A stretch of DNA of 64,000 bases from Streptomyces sp. SS1-1. GTDB lineage: Bacteria; Actinomycetota; Actinomycetes; Streptomycetales; Streptomycetaceae. Every line of letters begins with the position of its first letter. The first letter of the stretch is position 1. The notes under the pieces are model-generated. The model was given only the letters and a program-made list of their open reading frames with translations, searched no databases and had not been told where the DNA came from. Positions 46,510-55,376 of this stretch are shown in pieces. The stretch is from positions 3,202,501 through 3,266,500 of the forward strand of contig NZ_WBXN01000004.1 of assembly GCF_008973465.1 (NCBI RefSeq), read 5' to 3'. The position numbers were made by a program, and so were the translations under genes.

Positions 46510-47102
46510 CCGGCGAGCCAGTCGGGGAAGCCGGTCAGGTCCGCGAGGACGACGTCCGCGCCCAGCTCGGCGAGCTGCGCCGCGTCGAACGGCCCGGTGG
46601 CGACGGTGACCGACAGCGCCCCCGCCGCGCGGGCCGCCCGGATGTCCCCCTGGTGGTCGCCGACGTAGACGCTCGCCCCGTGCTCGCGCAGGGCGACGGC
46701 CTTCCGCTCGGCCCACAGGTCGCCGACCACGACGTCGGGTTCGAGGCCGAGGTGCCTCATGTGCAGCTTCGCGTTCGGCTCGTGCTTGGCGGTGACCACG
46801 ATCGCCCGCCCGCCGGCCTCCTGTACCGCGGCTATCGCCTCATGGGCGCCGGGCAGCATGGTCGTGGCGGTGACGGCGAACGCCGGGTACATCGCCCGGT
46901 ACTCCTCGGCGACGGCCGCGACCCGCTCGGCCGGGAACCAGTTCGCCAGTTCCTCCTCCAGCGGCGGTCCGAGCCGGGTGACCGCGAGGTCGGCGTCGAT
47001 GTACGTCCCGGTCCGCTCGCTCAGCGCCTGGTAGCAGGCGTGGATCCCGGGGCGGGAGTCGATGAGGGTCATGTCGAGGTCGAAGCCGACGGTGAGTGCC
47101 AT
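46491..47102 (-). CDS. HAD-superfamily hydrolase (phosphoglycolate-phosphatase-like)
   Basis: 203 aa. HAD motif I is G-F-D-L-D-M-T-L-I-D-S, motif II V-V-T-A-K, motif III/IV Y-V-G-D-H-Q-G-D-I-R-A-A-R-A-A-G. A C1 cap sits between I and II. The motif-I D-x-D-M-T is normally D-x-D-G-T/V-L, so Met replaces Gly. Start ATG 47102 chosen over ATG 47111: CACAAT lies 7 nt before it. It could be a Gph-type phosphatase. Confidence 0.85.
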   Translation of the reverse strand: MALTVGFDLDMTLIDSRPGIHACYQALSERTGTYIDADLAVTRLGPPLEEELANWFPAERVAAVAEEYRAMYPAFAVTATTMLPGAHEAIAAVQEAGGRAIVVTAKHEPNAKLHMRHLGLEPDVVVGDLWAERKAVALREHGASVYVGDHQGDIRAARAAGALSVTVATGPFDAAQLAELGADVVLADLTGFPDWLAGYRAAA

Positions 47103-47151
47103 ATGCACCATTGTGCCGAGCCGCCGCCCACGGGCGTCCGGCGGGGACGCG

Positions 47152-48141
47152 TCAGGTGCGCCGCTGGGAGCGCCAGACGATGAAGAGGGCGGACGCCACG
47201 GCGGCGCCGCGCACCACCCAGGGCCAGGTCTCGACGACCGCCGCGTTGGTCTGGCCGGGCAGCAGCGCCTCGCCCCAGCGGCCGGTGGCGCGGCCCCAGA
47301 GCCAGACGACGCCGGCGGTGAGCGAGAGGCCGGGCAGGATCACGACCGCCCACTTGGTCTCGGTGTCGCTCAGGCGCCGGGAGCCCCAGGCGATGAGCCA
47401 GCCCAGGAGCAGGACGAGGAGGTTGCCGAGGACGGCCCCGGCGACGAGCAGGGCGGCGGCGGCCAGCAGCAGCGGGTTGTTCCAGCGGCTCCCAGGGAGA
47501 GTCGGGCGGCGCAGCAGGCGGCGGCGCCGGGGCGTCTCGTCGACCACGGGGTCGTCGGCCTGCTCGGCGGCGGCCGGTTCGGCGTCCTTCGTGCCGGGCG
47601 CTTCCTTGGCGGGTGGGCGGCGGAGCATCTCGGGGATCTCGACGCCGCCGACGAACCCGGGGATGTCCTCGCCGGGTCCGAGCGGGGTGCTGTCCACCTG
47701 CCACCAGTCGGGCCGCAGCGCGCTGCCGCCCAGGTCGGCCGTGGTCGCCAGATGGGGCGGCGGGGGCACGTCGGGGCGGGCGGCGGGCTCGGCGGGACGC
47801 GGGCGCGGCACGATGCGGCGCAGGCCCTTGGGGCGCCGCGTGGAGGTGGTGTCGTCGGCGGACGGCTGGGCGGGCACGGCGGTGACGGGGCCCTGTGGGG
47901 CGGCGGTGGGGGTGCCGCCTCCGGCGGCGGTGACGACGTCGTCGGGGCTGCCGAGCCGGTCGATGATGCGGCGGACGGCGGCGGGGCTGTCGACGGGTGC
48001 CTTGGCGCGGCGCCGGTCGATCTCGCCGCGCAACTCGTTCACCAGGCGCATCCGGGTGGCCGACGGCAGTTGCCGCTGCTGGGCCACGTCGCCGACGCGG
48101 CTCAGATACTCGTAGACGACCTGGTCGCTCTCGATCCCCAC
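47152..48141 (-). CDS. Membrane protein with HAAS-like N-terminus
   Basis: 329 aa. The N-terminal 80 residues, Y-E-Y-L-S-R-V-G-D-V-A-Q-Q-R-Q-L-P-S-A-T-R then L-R-G-E-I-D and L-G-S-P-D-D-V-V, resemble the helical HAAS domain of regulators/permeases. A long Pro/Arg/Asp-rich linker follows, then four hydrophobic helices (about 225-325). GTG at 48141 has GGAGGGG upstream. Function unknown. Convergent with nothing; it is divergent from the XPB-partner gene across 179 bp. Confidence 0.72.
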   Translation of the reverse strand: MGIESDQVVYEYLSRVGDVAQQRQLPSATRMRLVNELRGEIDRRRAKAPVDSPAAVRRIIDRLGSPDDVVTAAGGGTPTAAPQGPVTAVPAQPSADDTTSTRRPKGLRRIVPRPRPAEPAARPDVPPPPHLATTADLGGSALRPDWWQVDSTPLGPGEDIPGFVGGVEIPEMLRRPPAKEAPGTKDAEPAAAEQADDPVVDETPRRRRLLRRPTLPGSRWNNPLLLAAAALLVAGAVLGNLLVLLLGWLIAWGSRRLSDTETKWAVVILPGLSLTAGVVWLWGRATGRWGEALLPGQTNAAVVETWPWVVRGAAVASALFIVWRSQRRT

Positions 48142-48320
48142 GAAGTCCCCTCCGGGGTGGACGCGTTGTGATACCCCGTGGGACGACGGTAGCGCAGGGC
48201 GCGCGTGGCTCACGGGACGCGGGGGCGGTGCCGTCGGTGCCGCCGGCCCCGGCCGCCGCGCGGGATCCGGGGGTTCGCCGCCTCCCCTGCGCCGGGCGGG
48301 TACCCGCTAGATTGGGTCGG

Positions 48321-50942
48321 ATGAGCGAACCGGCTACACCGCCCCGTTCCCTCGCGGAGGCGCTCCGCGCGCGGGACGACGCCTCGCTGGCCGTGCTCCT
48401 GCGCAGCCGGCCCGATCTCATCACGCCCGTCCCCACCGATCTGACGCAGCTCGCGACGCGGGCCGGCACGCGGGCGTCCGTGGTGCGCGCCCTGGAGCGG
48501 CTGGACCGGTTCGCGCTGCAGTCGGCGGAGGCGCTGGCCGTGGCGCCGGACCCGGCGACGTACGCGGAGCTGCTCGGGCTGATGGCCGGTGACGACGGGG
48601 ACCCGGCGGTCGAGGGCGCGCTGCCGCGGGCGCTGGGGACGCTGCGCGACCAGGCGCTGGTGTGGGGCGGCGACGACCGGTTGCGGCTGGTGCGCACGGC
48701 TCGTGAGCTGCTGGCGCCTTCGCCGCAGCATCCGTCGCCGACCGGTCTGGGGCCGACCGTGCGGGAGGCGGCGGCCGGGATGTCGCCGGGCCGTATCCAG
48801 GAGATCGTGACGGCGGCGGGGCTGCCGTCCACGCACGACGCGGTGTCCGCGCTGGACGCGCTCACGGCGCTGTTCACCGACCGGCGGCGGATGGCGGCGC
48901 TGCTCGACGAGGCGCCGGCGGACTCCGTGGAGGTGCTGTCCCGGCTGGTGTGGGGGCCGCCGTACGGGCAGGTGACGGCGGACCCGGCGCCGCGGCTGCG
49001 CTGGCTGATGGACCGGGGTCTGCTGCTGCCCACGGCTCCCGGCACGGTGGTGCTGCCCCGGGAGGCGGCGCTGCATCTGCGCGGCGGGCGCGCGCACCGC
49101 GCCACCGAGCCGCTGCCGCCGTCGGTGGAGCCGGCGGCCACGCATCGCGCGGGGATCGTGGACGCGACGGCGGCCGGGCAGGCGTACACCGCGCTGGCCA
49201 CCGTCGAGGAGCTGTTGAAGGACTGGCACGAGGGTGGGCCGCCGGTGCTGCGGGCGGGCGGGCTGAGTGTGCGTGACCTGAAGCGGACGGCCGTCGCCCT
49301 GGACGTGCCGGAGCCGGTGGCCGCGTTCTGGGTGGAGCTGGCCTACGCCGCCGGGCTGGTGGCCTCCGACGGTGAGGCCGACGAGCGGTACGCGGCGACC
49401 CCGGCCTACGACGAGTGGCTGGAGCGGCCGCCCGCCGAGCGCTGGGCGGCGCTGGCCCGCGCCTGGCTGACGGCGACCCGGACGCCGGGTGTGGTGGGTG
49501 GCCGGGACGCGAAGGACCGGACGTTGTCGGCGCTGGGTCCGGGCCTGGACCGTTCCGCGGCGCCGGAGGTACGGCACCGGGTGCTGGCGCTGCTCGCCGC
49601 GCTCCCGGAGGGGTCGGCCCCGGCACCGGACTCGGTGCTGGCCCGGTTGCGCTGGGAGCGGCCCTTGCGCGGGCCCCAGCGTGACGACGACCTGCGTGCC
49701 CGGCTGGCCCGGTGGACCCTGGACGAGGCCGAGCGGCTGGGGGTGACGGGGCGGGGGGCGCTGTCCTCGCACGGGCGGGCCCTGCTGGGCGCGCCCCCGG
49801 CTCCGCCCGCCGGGACGGCACCGGCCGCCGAGGGCCCTTCGGCGACCGGTCCGAGCGCGGACGGGCCCGGCGGGGCTCCGCACGGCGCCCCGGCGGGGGA
49901 GCCTTCCGGGCCCGGCGACAAGCTGCCCGTGCACCACGAGCACCCGCGTCCGGTCGCGCCTCTCGATCCGCTGCCGCCGGCCGAGCGGGCCGCGGCGGCG
50001 GCCGCGGCCGCGCGGCTCCTCGCGCCGCTGCTGCCGGAGCCGCTGGACCACGTTCTGCTCCAGGCCGACCTGACGGCGGTGGCGCCCGGCCCGCTGCAGC
50101 GGCCGCTCGCCGACATGCTGGGGGTTCTCGCGGACGTCGAGTCCAAGGGCGGCGCGACCGTGTACCGGTTCACGCCGGGGTCGGTGCGCCGGGCGCTGGA
50201 CGCCGGGCGCAGCGCCTCGGACCTGCACGCCTTCCTGGCCCGGCACTCGCGTACGCCGGTGCCGCAGCCGCTGGCGTATCTGATCGACGACGTGGCCCGG
50301 CGGCACGGGCAGCTGCGGGTGGGCGCGGCGTCGGCGTACGTCCGCTGCGACGACGACGCGATGCTGAACGAGATCCTGGCCGACAAGCGCGCGGCGGGGC
50401 TGCGGCTGCGCCGTCTCGCGCCGACCGTGCTGGCCGCGCAGAGCGACCCGGCGACGCTGCTGGAGGGGCTGCGCGCGATGGGGTTCGCGCCGGCCGCCGA
50501 GTCGGCCGAGGGCGATGTCCTGATCACCTGGGCCGACGCCCACCGCACCCCGCCGCGTGCGGCCCCCGAGCCGGTGCCGGACGGCCCGCCCGCGCCGGAC
50601 GACACGCTGCTGGCCGCGGCGATCCGCGCCATCCGCGCGGGCGACCTGGCGTCCACGGCGCCGCGCAGGCCGAGCGGTGCCGTGGACGCCCCCGGCGGCG
50701 GCGAGCTGCCCCGCACGACGTCCGCCGAGACGCTGGCCACCATGCAGGCGGCCGTGCTGACCGGCGGGGCGCTGTGGATCGGGTACGTCAACGCGGAGGG
50801 TGCCGCGAGCCAGCGAGTGATCGCGCCGGTCCGGGTCGAGGGCGGGTTCGTGACGGCGTACGACCACACGGCGGACGAGGTGCGGACGTATCCGCTGCAC
50901 CGGATCACCGGGGTCGCCGAGCTGGCCGACGACCAGATCTGA
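48321..50942 (+). CDS. XPB-partner protein (helicase_C_3 family) with WYL-like C-terminus
   Basis: 873 aa. The middle (about 575-710) fits the XPB N-terminal/Helicase_C_3 domain: L-L-Q-A-D-L-T-A-V-A-P-G-P-L-Q, V-Y-R-F-T-P-G-S-V-R-R-A-L-D-A-G, Y-L-I-D-D-V-A-R-R-H-G. The C-terminus (about 800-873) resembles a WYL domain: G-A-L-W-I-G-Y-V-N-A-E-G and Y-D-H-T-A-D-E-V-R-T-Y-P-L-H-R-I-T. It has no helicase motifs itself. The XPB helicase gene follows, an arrangement also known in M. tuberculosis (Rv0862c/Rv0861c as I recall). TAGATT lies 7 nt before ATG 48321. Confidence 0.82.
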   Translation: MSEPATPPRSLAEALRARDDASLAVLLRSRPDLITPVPTDLTQLATRAGTRASVVRALERLDRFALQSAEALAVAPDPATYAELLGLMAGDDGDPAVEGALPRALGTLRDQALVWGGDDRLRLVRTARELLAPSPQHPSPTGLGPTVREAAAGMSPGRIQEIVTAAGLPSTHDAVSALDALTALFTDRRRMAALLDEAPADSVEVLSRLVWGPPYGQVTADPAPRLRWLMDRGLLLPTAPGTVVLPREAALHLRGGRAHRATEPLPPSVEPAATHRAGIVDATAAGQAYTALATVEELLKDWHEGGPPVLRAGGLSVRDLKRTAVALDVPEPVAAFWVELAYAAGLVASDGEADERYAATPAYDEWLERPPAERWAALARAWLTATRTPGVVGGRDAKDRTLSALGPGLDRSAAPEVRHRVLALLAALPEGSAPAPDSVLARLRWERPLRGPQRDDDLRARLARWTLDEAERLGVTGRGALSSHGRALLGAPPAPPAGTAPAAEGPSATGPSADGPGGAPHGAPAGEPSGPGDKLPVHHEHPRPVAPLDPLPPAERAAAAAAAARLLAPLLPEPLDHVLLQADLTAVAPGPLQRPLADMLGVLADVESKGGATVYRFTPGSVRRALDAGRSASDLHAFLARHSRTPVPQPLAYLIDDVARRHGQLRVGAASAYVRCDDDAMLNEILADKRAAGLRLRRLAPTVLAAQSDPATLLEGLRAMGFAPAAESAEGDVLITWADAHRTPPRAAPEPVPDGPPAPDDTLLAAAIRAIRAGDLASTAPRRPSGAVDAPGGGELPRTTSAETLATMQAAVLTGGALWIGYVNAEGAASQRVIAPVRVEGGFVTAYDHTADEVRTYPLHRITGVAELADDQI

Positions 50943-51010
50943 GGGCGGCCGGGAAGCGATCAGGCACACTGGACGTTTGGCCGAGTGGTGAGCGGAAGGA
51001 CGGACCCCAC

Positions 51011-52672
51011 GTGAACGGACCACTGATCGTCCAGTCGGACAAGACCCTGCTCCTGGAAGTGGATCACGAGCAGGCCGACGCGTGCCGTCGGGCGATCGCG
51101 GCCTTCGCGGAGCTGGAGCGGGCACCGGAGCACATCCACACCTACCGGGTGACGCCGCTCGGCCTGTGGAACGCGCGCGCGGCCGGGCACGACGCCGAGC
51201 AGGTCGTGGACGCGCTGGTGACGTACAGCCGCTATCCCGTGCCGCACGCCCTGCTGGTCGACATCGCCGAGACGATGGACCGCTACGGCCGGCTCACGCT
51301 GTCCAAGCACCCCACGCACGGTCTCGTCCTGACCACCACCGACCGGCCCGTGCTGGAGGAGGTGCTGCGCTCGAAGCGCGTCGCGCCGCTGGTCGGCGCC
51401 CGTATCGACGCGGACACGGTCGCCGTGCACCCCTCCGAGCGGGGGCAGATCAAGCAGACGCTGCTGAAGCTGGGCTGGCCGGCCGAGGACCTCGCCGGGT
51501 ACGTGGACGGCGAGGCGCACCCGATCGAGCTGGCCGAGGACGGCTGGTCGCTGCGGCCGTACCAGCGGCAGGCCGTGGAGAACTTCTGGCACGGCGGCAG
51601 CGGGGTCGTCGTCCTGCCGTGCGGCGCGGGCAAGACGCTGGTCGGCGCCGGGTCGATGGCGGAGGCGAAGTCGACCACGCTGATCCTCGTCACGAACACC
51701 GTCTCCGCGCGGCAGTGGAAGCACGAGCTGGTGAAGCGGACCTCGCTGACCGAGGAGGAGATCGGCGAGTACAGCGGGACCCGCAAGGAGATCCGCCCGG
51801 TGACCATCGCCACGTACCAGGTGCTGACGACCCGGCGGAAGGGCGTCTACCCGCACCTGGAGCTGTTCGACTCCCGGGACTGGGGCCTGATCGTCTACGA
51901 CGAGGTGCACCTGCTGCCCGCGCCGGTCTTCAAGTTCACCGCCGACCTCCAGGCGCGGCGGCGGCTCGGGCTGACCGCGACCCTGGTCCGTGAGGACGGC
52001 CGCGAGTCCGACGTGTTCTCCCTGATCGGCCCGAAGCGGTTCGACGCGCCGTGGAAGGAGATCGAGGCGCAGGGCTACATCGCGCCCGCGGACTGTGTCG
52101 AGGTCCGGGTGAACCTCACGGACTCGGAGCGGCTCGCGTACGCCACCGCCGAGCAGGAGGAGAAGTACCGCTTCTGTGCGACGACCGACACGAAGCGGAA
52201 GGTCACCGAGGCGCTGGTGCGCCGGTTCGCCGGGCAGCAGATCCTCGTGATCGGCCAGTACATCGACCAGCTCGACGAGCTGGGCGAGCATCTGGACGCG
52301 CCGGTGATCAAGGGCGAGACGTCCAACGCGCAGCGGGAGAAGCTGTTCGAGGCGTTCCGGCAGGGCGAGATCAACGTGCTGGTGGTGTCGAAGGTCGCGA
52401 ACTTCTCCATCGACCTGCCGGAGGCGACGGTCGCCATCCAGGTGTCGGGGACGTTCGGCTCGCGCCAGGAGGAGGCGCAGCGGCTCGGCCGGGTGCTGCG
52501 GCCGAAGTCGGACGGGCACCAGGCGCACTTCTACTCGGTGGTCGCCAGGGACACGATCGACCAGGACTTCGCCGCCCACCGCCAGCGCTTCCTGGCGGAG
52601 CAGGGCTACGCGTACCGGATCGTGGACGCCGACGAGATCCTGGCGGAAGGCGCCGAGGGCGCCGAGGGCTGA
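51011..52672 (+). CDS. XPB-type DNA repair helicase (ERCC3-like)
   Basis: 553 aa. Superfamily 2 helicase: Walker A L-P-C-G-A-G-K-T (about 201-208), D-E-V-H in V-Y-D-E-V-H-L (about 297), and the XPB-specific R-E-D motif in L-V-R-E-D-G-R-E. Motif VI is Q-R-L-G-R-V-L-R-P. Archaeal and bacterial XPB works as a 3'-5' helicase in repair or with Bax1-like nucleases. GTG start at 51011. C-terminus ends in an acidic E-G-A-E-G-A-E-G. Terminator-like dyads follow. Confidence 0.92.
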   Translation: MNGPLIVQSDKTLLLEVDHEQADACRRAIAAFAELERAPEHIHTYRVTPLGLWNARAAGHDAEQVVDALVTYSRYPVPHALLVDIAETMDRYGRLTLSKHPTHGLVLTTTDRPVLEEVLRSKRVAPLVGARIDADTVAVHPSERGQIKQTLLKLGWPAEDLAGYVDGEAHPIELAEDGWSLRPYQRQAVENFWHGGSGVVVLPCGAGKTLVGAGSMAEAKSTTLILVTNTVSARQWKHELVKRTSLTEEEIGEYSGTRKEIRPVTIATYQVLTTRRKGVYPHLELFDSRDWGLIVYDEVHLLPAPVFKFTADLQARRRLGLTATLVREDGRESDVFSLIGPKRFDAPWKEIEAQGYIAPADCVEVRVNLTDSERLAYATAEQEEKYRFCATTDTKRKVTEALVRRFAGQQILVIGQYIDQLDELGEHLDAPVIKGETSNAQREKLFEAFRQGEINVLVVSKVANFSIDLPEATVAIQVSGTFGSRQEEAQRLGRVLRPKSDGHQAHFYSVVARDTIDQDFAAHRQRFLAEQGYAYRIVDADEILAEGAEGAEG

Positions 52673-52699
52673 AGGCCCGGGAGGGGCAGGCGGTTCCGT

Positions 52700-52730
52700 A
52701 CGGTGACGCTCCTTGACGGTGTGTCACCGT
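52700..52730. terminator. Hairpin between the xpb gene and the convergent small gene
   Basis: ACGGTGAC (52700-52707) and GTCACCGT (52723-52730) are complementary over a 15-nt loop, immediately followed by a second dyad GTGACC ... GGTCAC. Position between two convergent genes fits a bidirectional terminator. Confidence 0.45.
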
Positions 52731-52744
52731 GACCGGCGGGTCGG

Positions 52745-52924
52745 TCACTTGCGGCGGACGCCCGCCTCCTCCCGGTACTCGCCGAGGACGATCACGTCGA
52801 AGGCGGCGCCCACGAACACCTTGACGGCACGCAGGGCTTCGCCGAGTCGATGACGGTGGCTCCCCTGGAGCGCGGTCGCTCCGCGGGGGGCCGCGGGGGC
52901 CGAGTGGATGGTTGCTGCGCTCAT
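52745..52924 (-). CDS. Small conserved-looking 59-aa protein
   Basis: S-A-A-T-I-H-S-A-P-A-A-P-R-G then R-H-R-L-G-E-A-L-R-A-V-K-V-F-V-G-A-A-F-D-V-I-V-L-G-E-Y and a basic end V-R-R-K. Helical centre; no membrane segment or known domain. ATG at 52924, preceded by GGAGAC and, 6 nt up, CATCAT. I recall similar small proteins in Streptomyces but do not know a function. The frame stays open upstream without a good start. Confidence 0.6.
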   Translation of the reverse strand: MSAATIHSAPAAPRGATALQGSHRHRLGEALRAVKVFVGAAFDVIVLGEYREEAGVRRK

Positions 52925-53194
52925 GTCTCCATGATGCGTTCGCGTCCGTGAAGAACGCATCGGTCCAGGGGCCGAAGCCGGGGGCCGTCCCCGTACACCT
53001 CGGGACGGACGGGCCACCCTTGAGGAGGAGGGCATCCCCTAGGGGGTATCGGGAAAATCGGTTCGCGTGCGGAGCGGGCGCTCGCCTAAAATCTCCGCTC
53101 TTGCCCGCCTCCCCTCGCGGAGTGCCGCCGCCCGGACGGAAACCGGACGGCTCTCTCTCGTCCACCTGCTCACAGGTCATCCGGAGGCACCCCC

Positions 53195-55243
53195 TTGTCC
53201 AGGCCCGTCGACGACAGCCTCGATCCGCTCGAGCGAGAGCGCTCCCATCTGGCGTCCTCGCGTGCCGCGCTGCGCGCCATGCGTGAGGACGTCGAGTCCC
53301 TCGACATCCGCGACGTCACCGCGAACTGGGTCAACGCGGAGGTCCTGACCCGGCAGATCGACGACCGCATCAAGGCGCTGGCCGACCTCAGCGACACCCC
53401 GTTGTTCTTCGGGCGGCTCGACTATCTGCACGCCCCGGGCGCGGAGGGGGCGGAGGGCGCGGAAGGTGAACGCTTCTACATCGGGCGGCGGCATGTGCAC
53501 GACGCGGACGGCGACCCGATGGTCATCGACTGGCGTGCGCCGGTGTCCCAGCCGTTCTACCGGGCATCCAAGAAGGACCCGATGGACATCGGGCTGCGCC
53601 GCCGCTTCGGGTACACCGGCGGCGACCTGACCGCGTACGAGGACGAGCACCTGTCGGACCCGGCGGAGGCGGCACGGACCAGCAGGCTGCTCCAGCAGGA
53701 GATCGAACGGCCGCGTGTGGGCCCGATGCGGGACATCGTGGCGACGATCCAGCCCGAGCAGGACGAGATCGTACGGTCCGGGCTCGGCGGGACCGTGTGC
53801 GTGCAGGGCGGTCCGGGCACCGGCAAGACGGCCGTCGGCCTGCACCGGGTGGCGTATCTGCTGTACGCGCACCGGGAGCGGCTGGCCCGCACCGGCACGC
53901 TGGTGATCGGGCCGAACCGGTCCTTCCTGCACTACATCGAGCAGGTGCTGCCCGCGCTCGGCGAGCTGACGGTCCGCCAGGCCACGGTCGACGATCTCGT
54001 GGCCCGGGTCGAGGTGCGCGGCACCGACGACGCGGCGGCCGCGGTGGTCAAGGGGGACGCGCGGATGGCCGAGGTGCTGCGGCGGGCGGTGTACGCGCAC
54101 GTGAGCATGCCGGCCGAGGCGGTCGTCGTGGTGCGGGGGTCGCGTCGGTGGCGTGTCCCGGCGTACGAGGTCGAGGAGATCGTCCGCGAGCTGCTGGACC
54201 GCGACATCCGGTACGGCGCCGCCCGCGAGGCGCTTCCGCAGCGGATCGCGCACGCGGTGCTGGTGCAGATGGAGCGGTCGGGCGAGGCGCCGGACGACCG
54301 GGTGCAGGACGCGGTGGCCCGGAACGCGGCCGTGAAGGCGGCCGTCAAGGCGATCTGGCCGCCGGTGGACCCGGCGAAGCTGGTGCTGCGGCTGCTGTCG
54401 GACGCGGAGTTCCTGGCGGAGCACGCGGACGGCGTCCTCGACGAGGACGAGCAGCGGACGATCCTGTGGGCGAGGCCGGCGCGGTCGGTGAAGTCGGCGA
54501 AGTGGTCGGCGGCGGACGCGGTGCTGATCGACGAGGCGAGCGACCTCGTGACGCGGACGCCGTCGCTGGGACATGTGGTGCTGGACGAGGCGCAGGACCT
54601 GTCGCCGATGCAGTACCGGGCGGTGGGGCGGCGCTGCACGACCGGGTCGGCGACGGTCCTCGGCGACCTGGCGCAGGGCACGACGCCGTGGGCGACCCGC
54701 AGCTGGGAGGAGGCGCTGGAGCACCTCGGCAAGCGGGACGGGGTGATCGAGGAGCTGACGGCCGGTTTCCGTGTGCCGACGGACGTCATCACGTACGCGT
54801 CGCGGCTGCTGCCGTCGATCGCGCCGGGGCTCGCGCCGGTGGCGTCGATCCGTGACAACCCCGGGTTCTTCGAGATCCGTGAGGTCGCGGAGGCGGCGGA
54901 GGTGGTCGCGGCGTGCGGGGAGTCGCTGCGGCACGAGGGGTCGGTCGGGCTGATCGCCGCGGACGCGCGGGTGCCGGTGCTGGCGGAGGCGCTGAAGGCG
55001 GCGGGGCTGGAGTATCTGGCGCCGGGTGAGGAGACGACCCGGCAGGCCCGGCTGACGCTGGTGCCGGCGTCGCTGGCGAAGGGTCTGGAGTACGACTACG
55101 TGGTCCTGGACGAACCGGCGGCCGTGGTGGAGGGGGAGCCGGACGAGCGGACGGGGTTGCGGCGGCTGTATGTGGCGCTGACTCGGGCCGTGTCGGGGTT
55201 GACCGTGACCCACACGGAGGCGCTGCCCGCGCAGTTGGGGTGA
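53195..55243 (+). CDS. HelD-type UvrD/Rep-like ATPase (RNA polymerase-associated)
   Basis: 682 aa. Superfamily 1A helicase core: Walker A G-G-P-G-T-G-K-T (about 206-213), V-L-D-E-A-Q-D-L-S (about 462), and the motif V region L-A-K-G-L-E-Y-D-Y-V-V. The N-terminal coiled helices R-S-H-L-A-S-S-R-A-A-L-R-A-M-R-E-D fit HelD proteins that enter the RNA polymerase channels and release stalled or drug-bound enzyme. HelR of S. venezuelae, of this type, gives rifamycin tolerance. TTG start at 53195, GGAGG 8 nt upstream. TAAAAT at 53087-53092 is a good -10 with a leader of about 95 nt. An acidic G-A-E-G-A-E-G-A-E-G insert near residue 85 is unusual. Confidence 0.84.
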   Translation: MSRPVDDSLDPLERERSHLASSRAALRAMREDVESLDIRDVTANWVNAEVLTRQIDDRIKALADLSDTPLFFGRLDYLHAPGAEGAEGAEGERFYIGRRHVHDADGDPMVIDWRAPVSQPFYRASKKDPMDIGLRRRFGYTGGDLTAYEDEHLSDPAEAARTSRLLQQEIERPRVGPMRDIVATIQPEQDEIVRSGLGGTVCVQGGPGTGKTAVGLHRVAYLLYAHRERLARTGTLVIGPNRSFLHYIEQVLPALGELTVRQATVDDLVARVEVRGTDDAAAAVVKGDARMAEVLRRAVYAHVSMPAEAVVVVRGSRRWRVPAYEVEEIVRELLDRDIRYGAAREALPQRIAHAVLVQMERSGEAPDDRVQDAVARNAAVKAAVKAIWPPVDPAKLVLRLLSDAEFLAEHADGVLDEDEQRTILWARPARSVKSAKWSAADAVLIDEASDLVTRTPSLGHVVLDEAQDLSPMQYRAVGRRCTTGSATVLGDLAQGTTPWATRSWEEALEHLGKRDGVIEELTAGFRVPTDVITYASRLLPSIAPGLAPVASIRDNPGFFEIREVAEAAEVVAACGESLRHEGSVGLIAADARVPVLAEALKAAGLEYLAPGEETTRQARLTLVPASLAKGLEYDYVVLDEPAAVVEGEPDERTGLRRLYVALTRAVSGLTVTHTEALPAQLG

Positions 55244-55283
55244 GGGGGTGCGGGGTCGGCTGGTGTGCCGGCTGCCGGCCGGT

Positions 55284-55372
55284 GGGGGTTGATCGCGCAG
55301 TTCCCCGCGCCCCTTGACGGCACCTGCCGGCGCCCCGTGAAAGGCAGTGCCCCGCGCCCCTGGCAGCCCAAA
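55284..55372. repeat. Dispersed Streptomyces intergenic repeat
   Basis: The segment around 55291-55311 (ttgatcgcgcagttcccc, then gcgcccctt) carries the word cgcgcagttccccgcgcccct that I recognise as a very common intergenic repeat in Streptomyces genomes. It is repeated in part nearby (ccccgcgcccctgg at 55349-55362) and sits between the converging helD and cutC genes, followed by an A-run. Copy number cannot be seen from one window. Confidence 0.5.
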
Positions 55373-55376
55373 AAAA

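Noticed and set aside
48210..51125. 971-codon minus-strand frame opposite the XPB-partner gene
   Set aside because: Repetitive R/G/H-rich translation typical of an antisense frame in high-GC DNA.
52925..53194. Rifamycin-associated element upstream of the HelD gene
   Set aside because: No long inverted repeat of that type could be found by eye in the leader.
53177..55213. 678-codon minus-strand frame opposite the HelD gene
   Set aside because: Antisense artefact; the plus strand has full helicase motifs.
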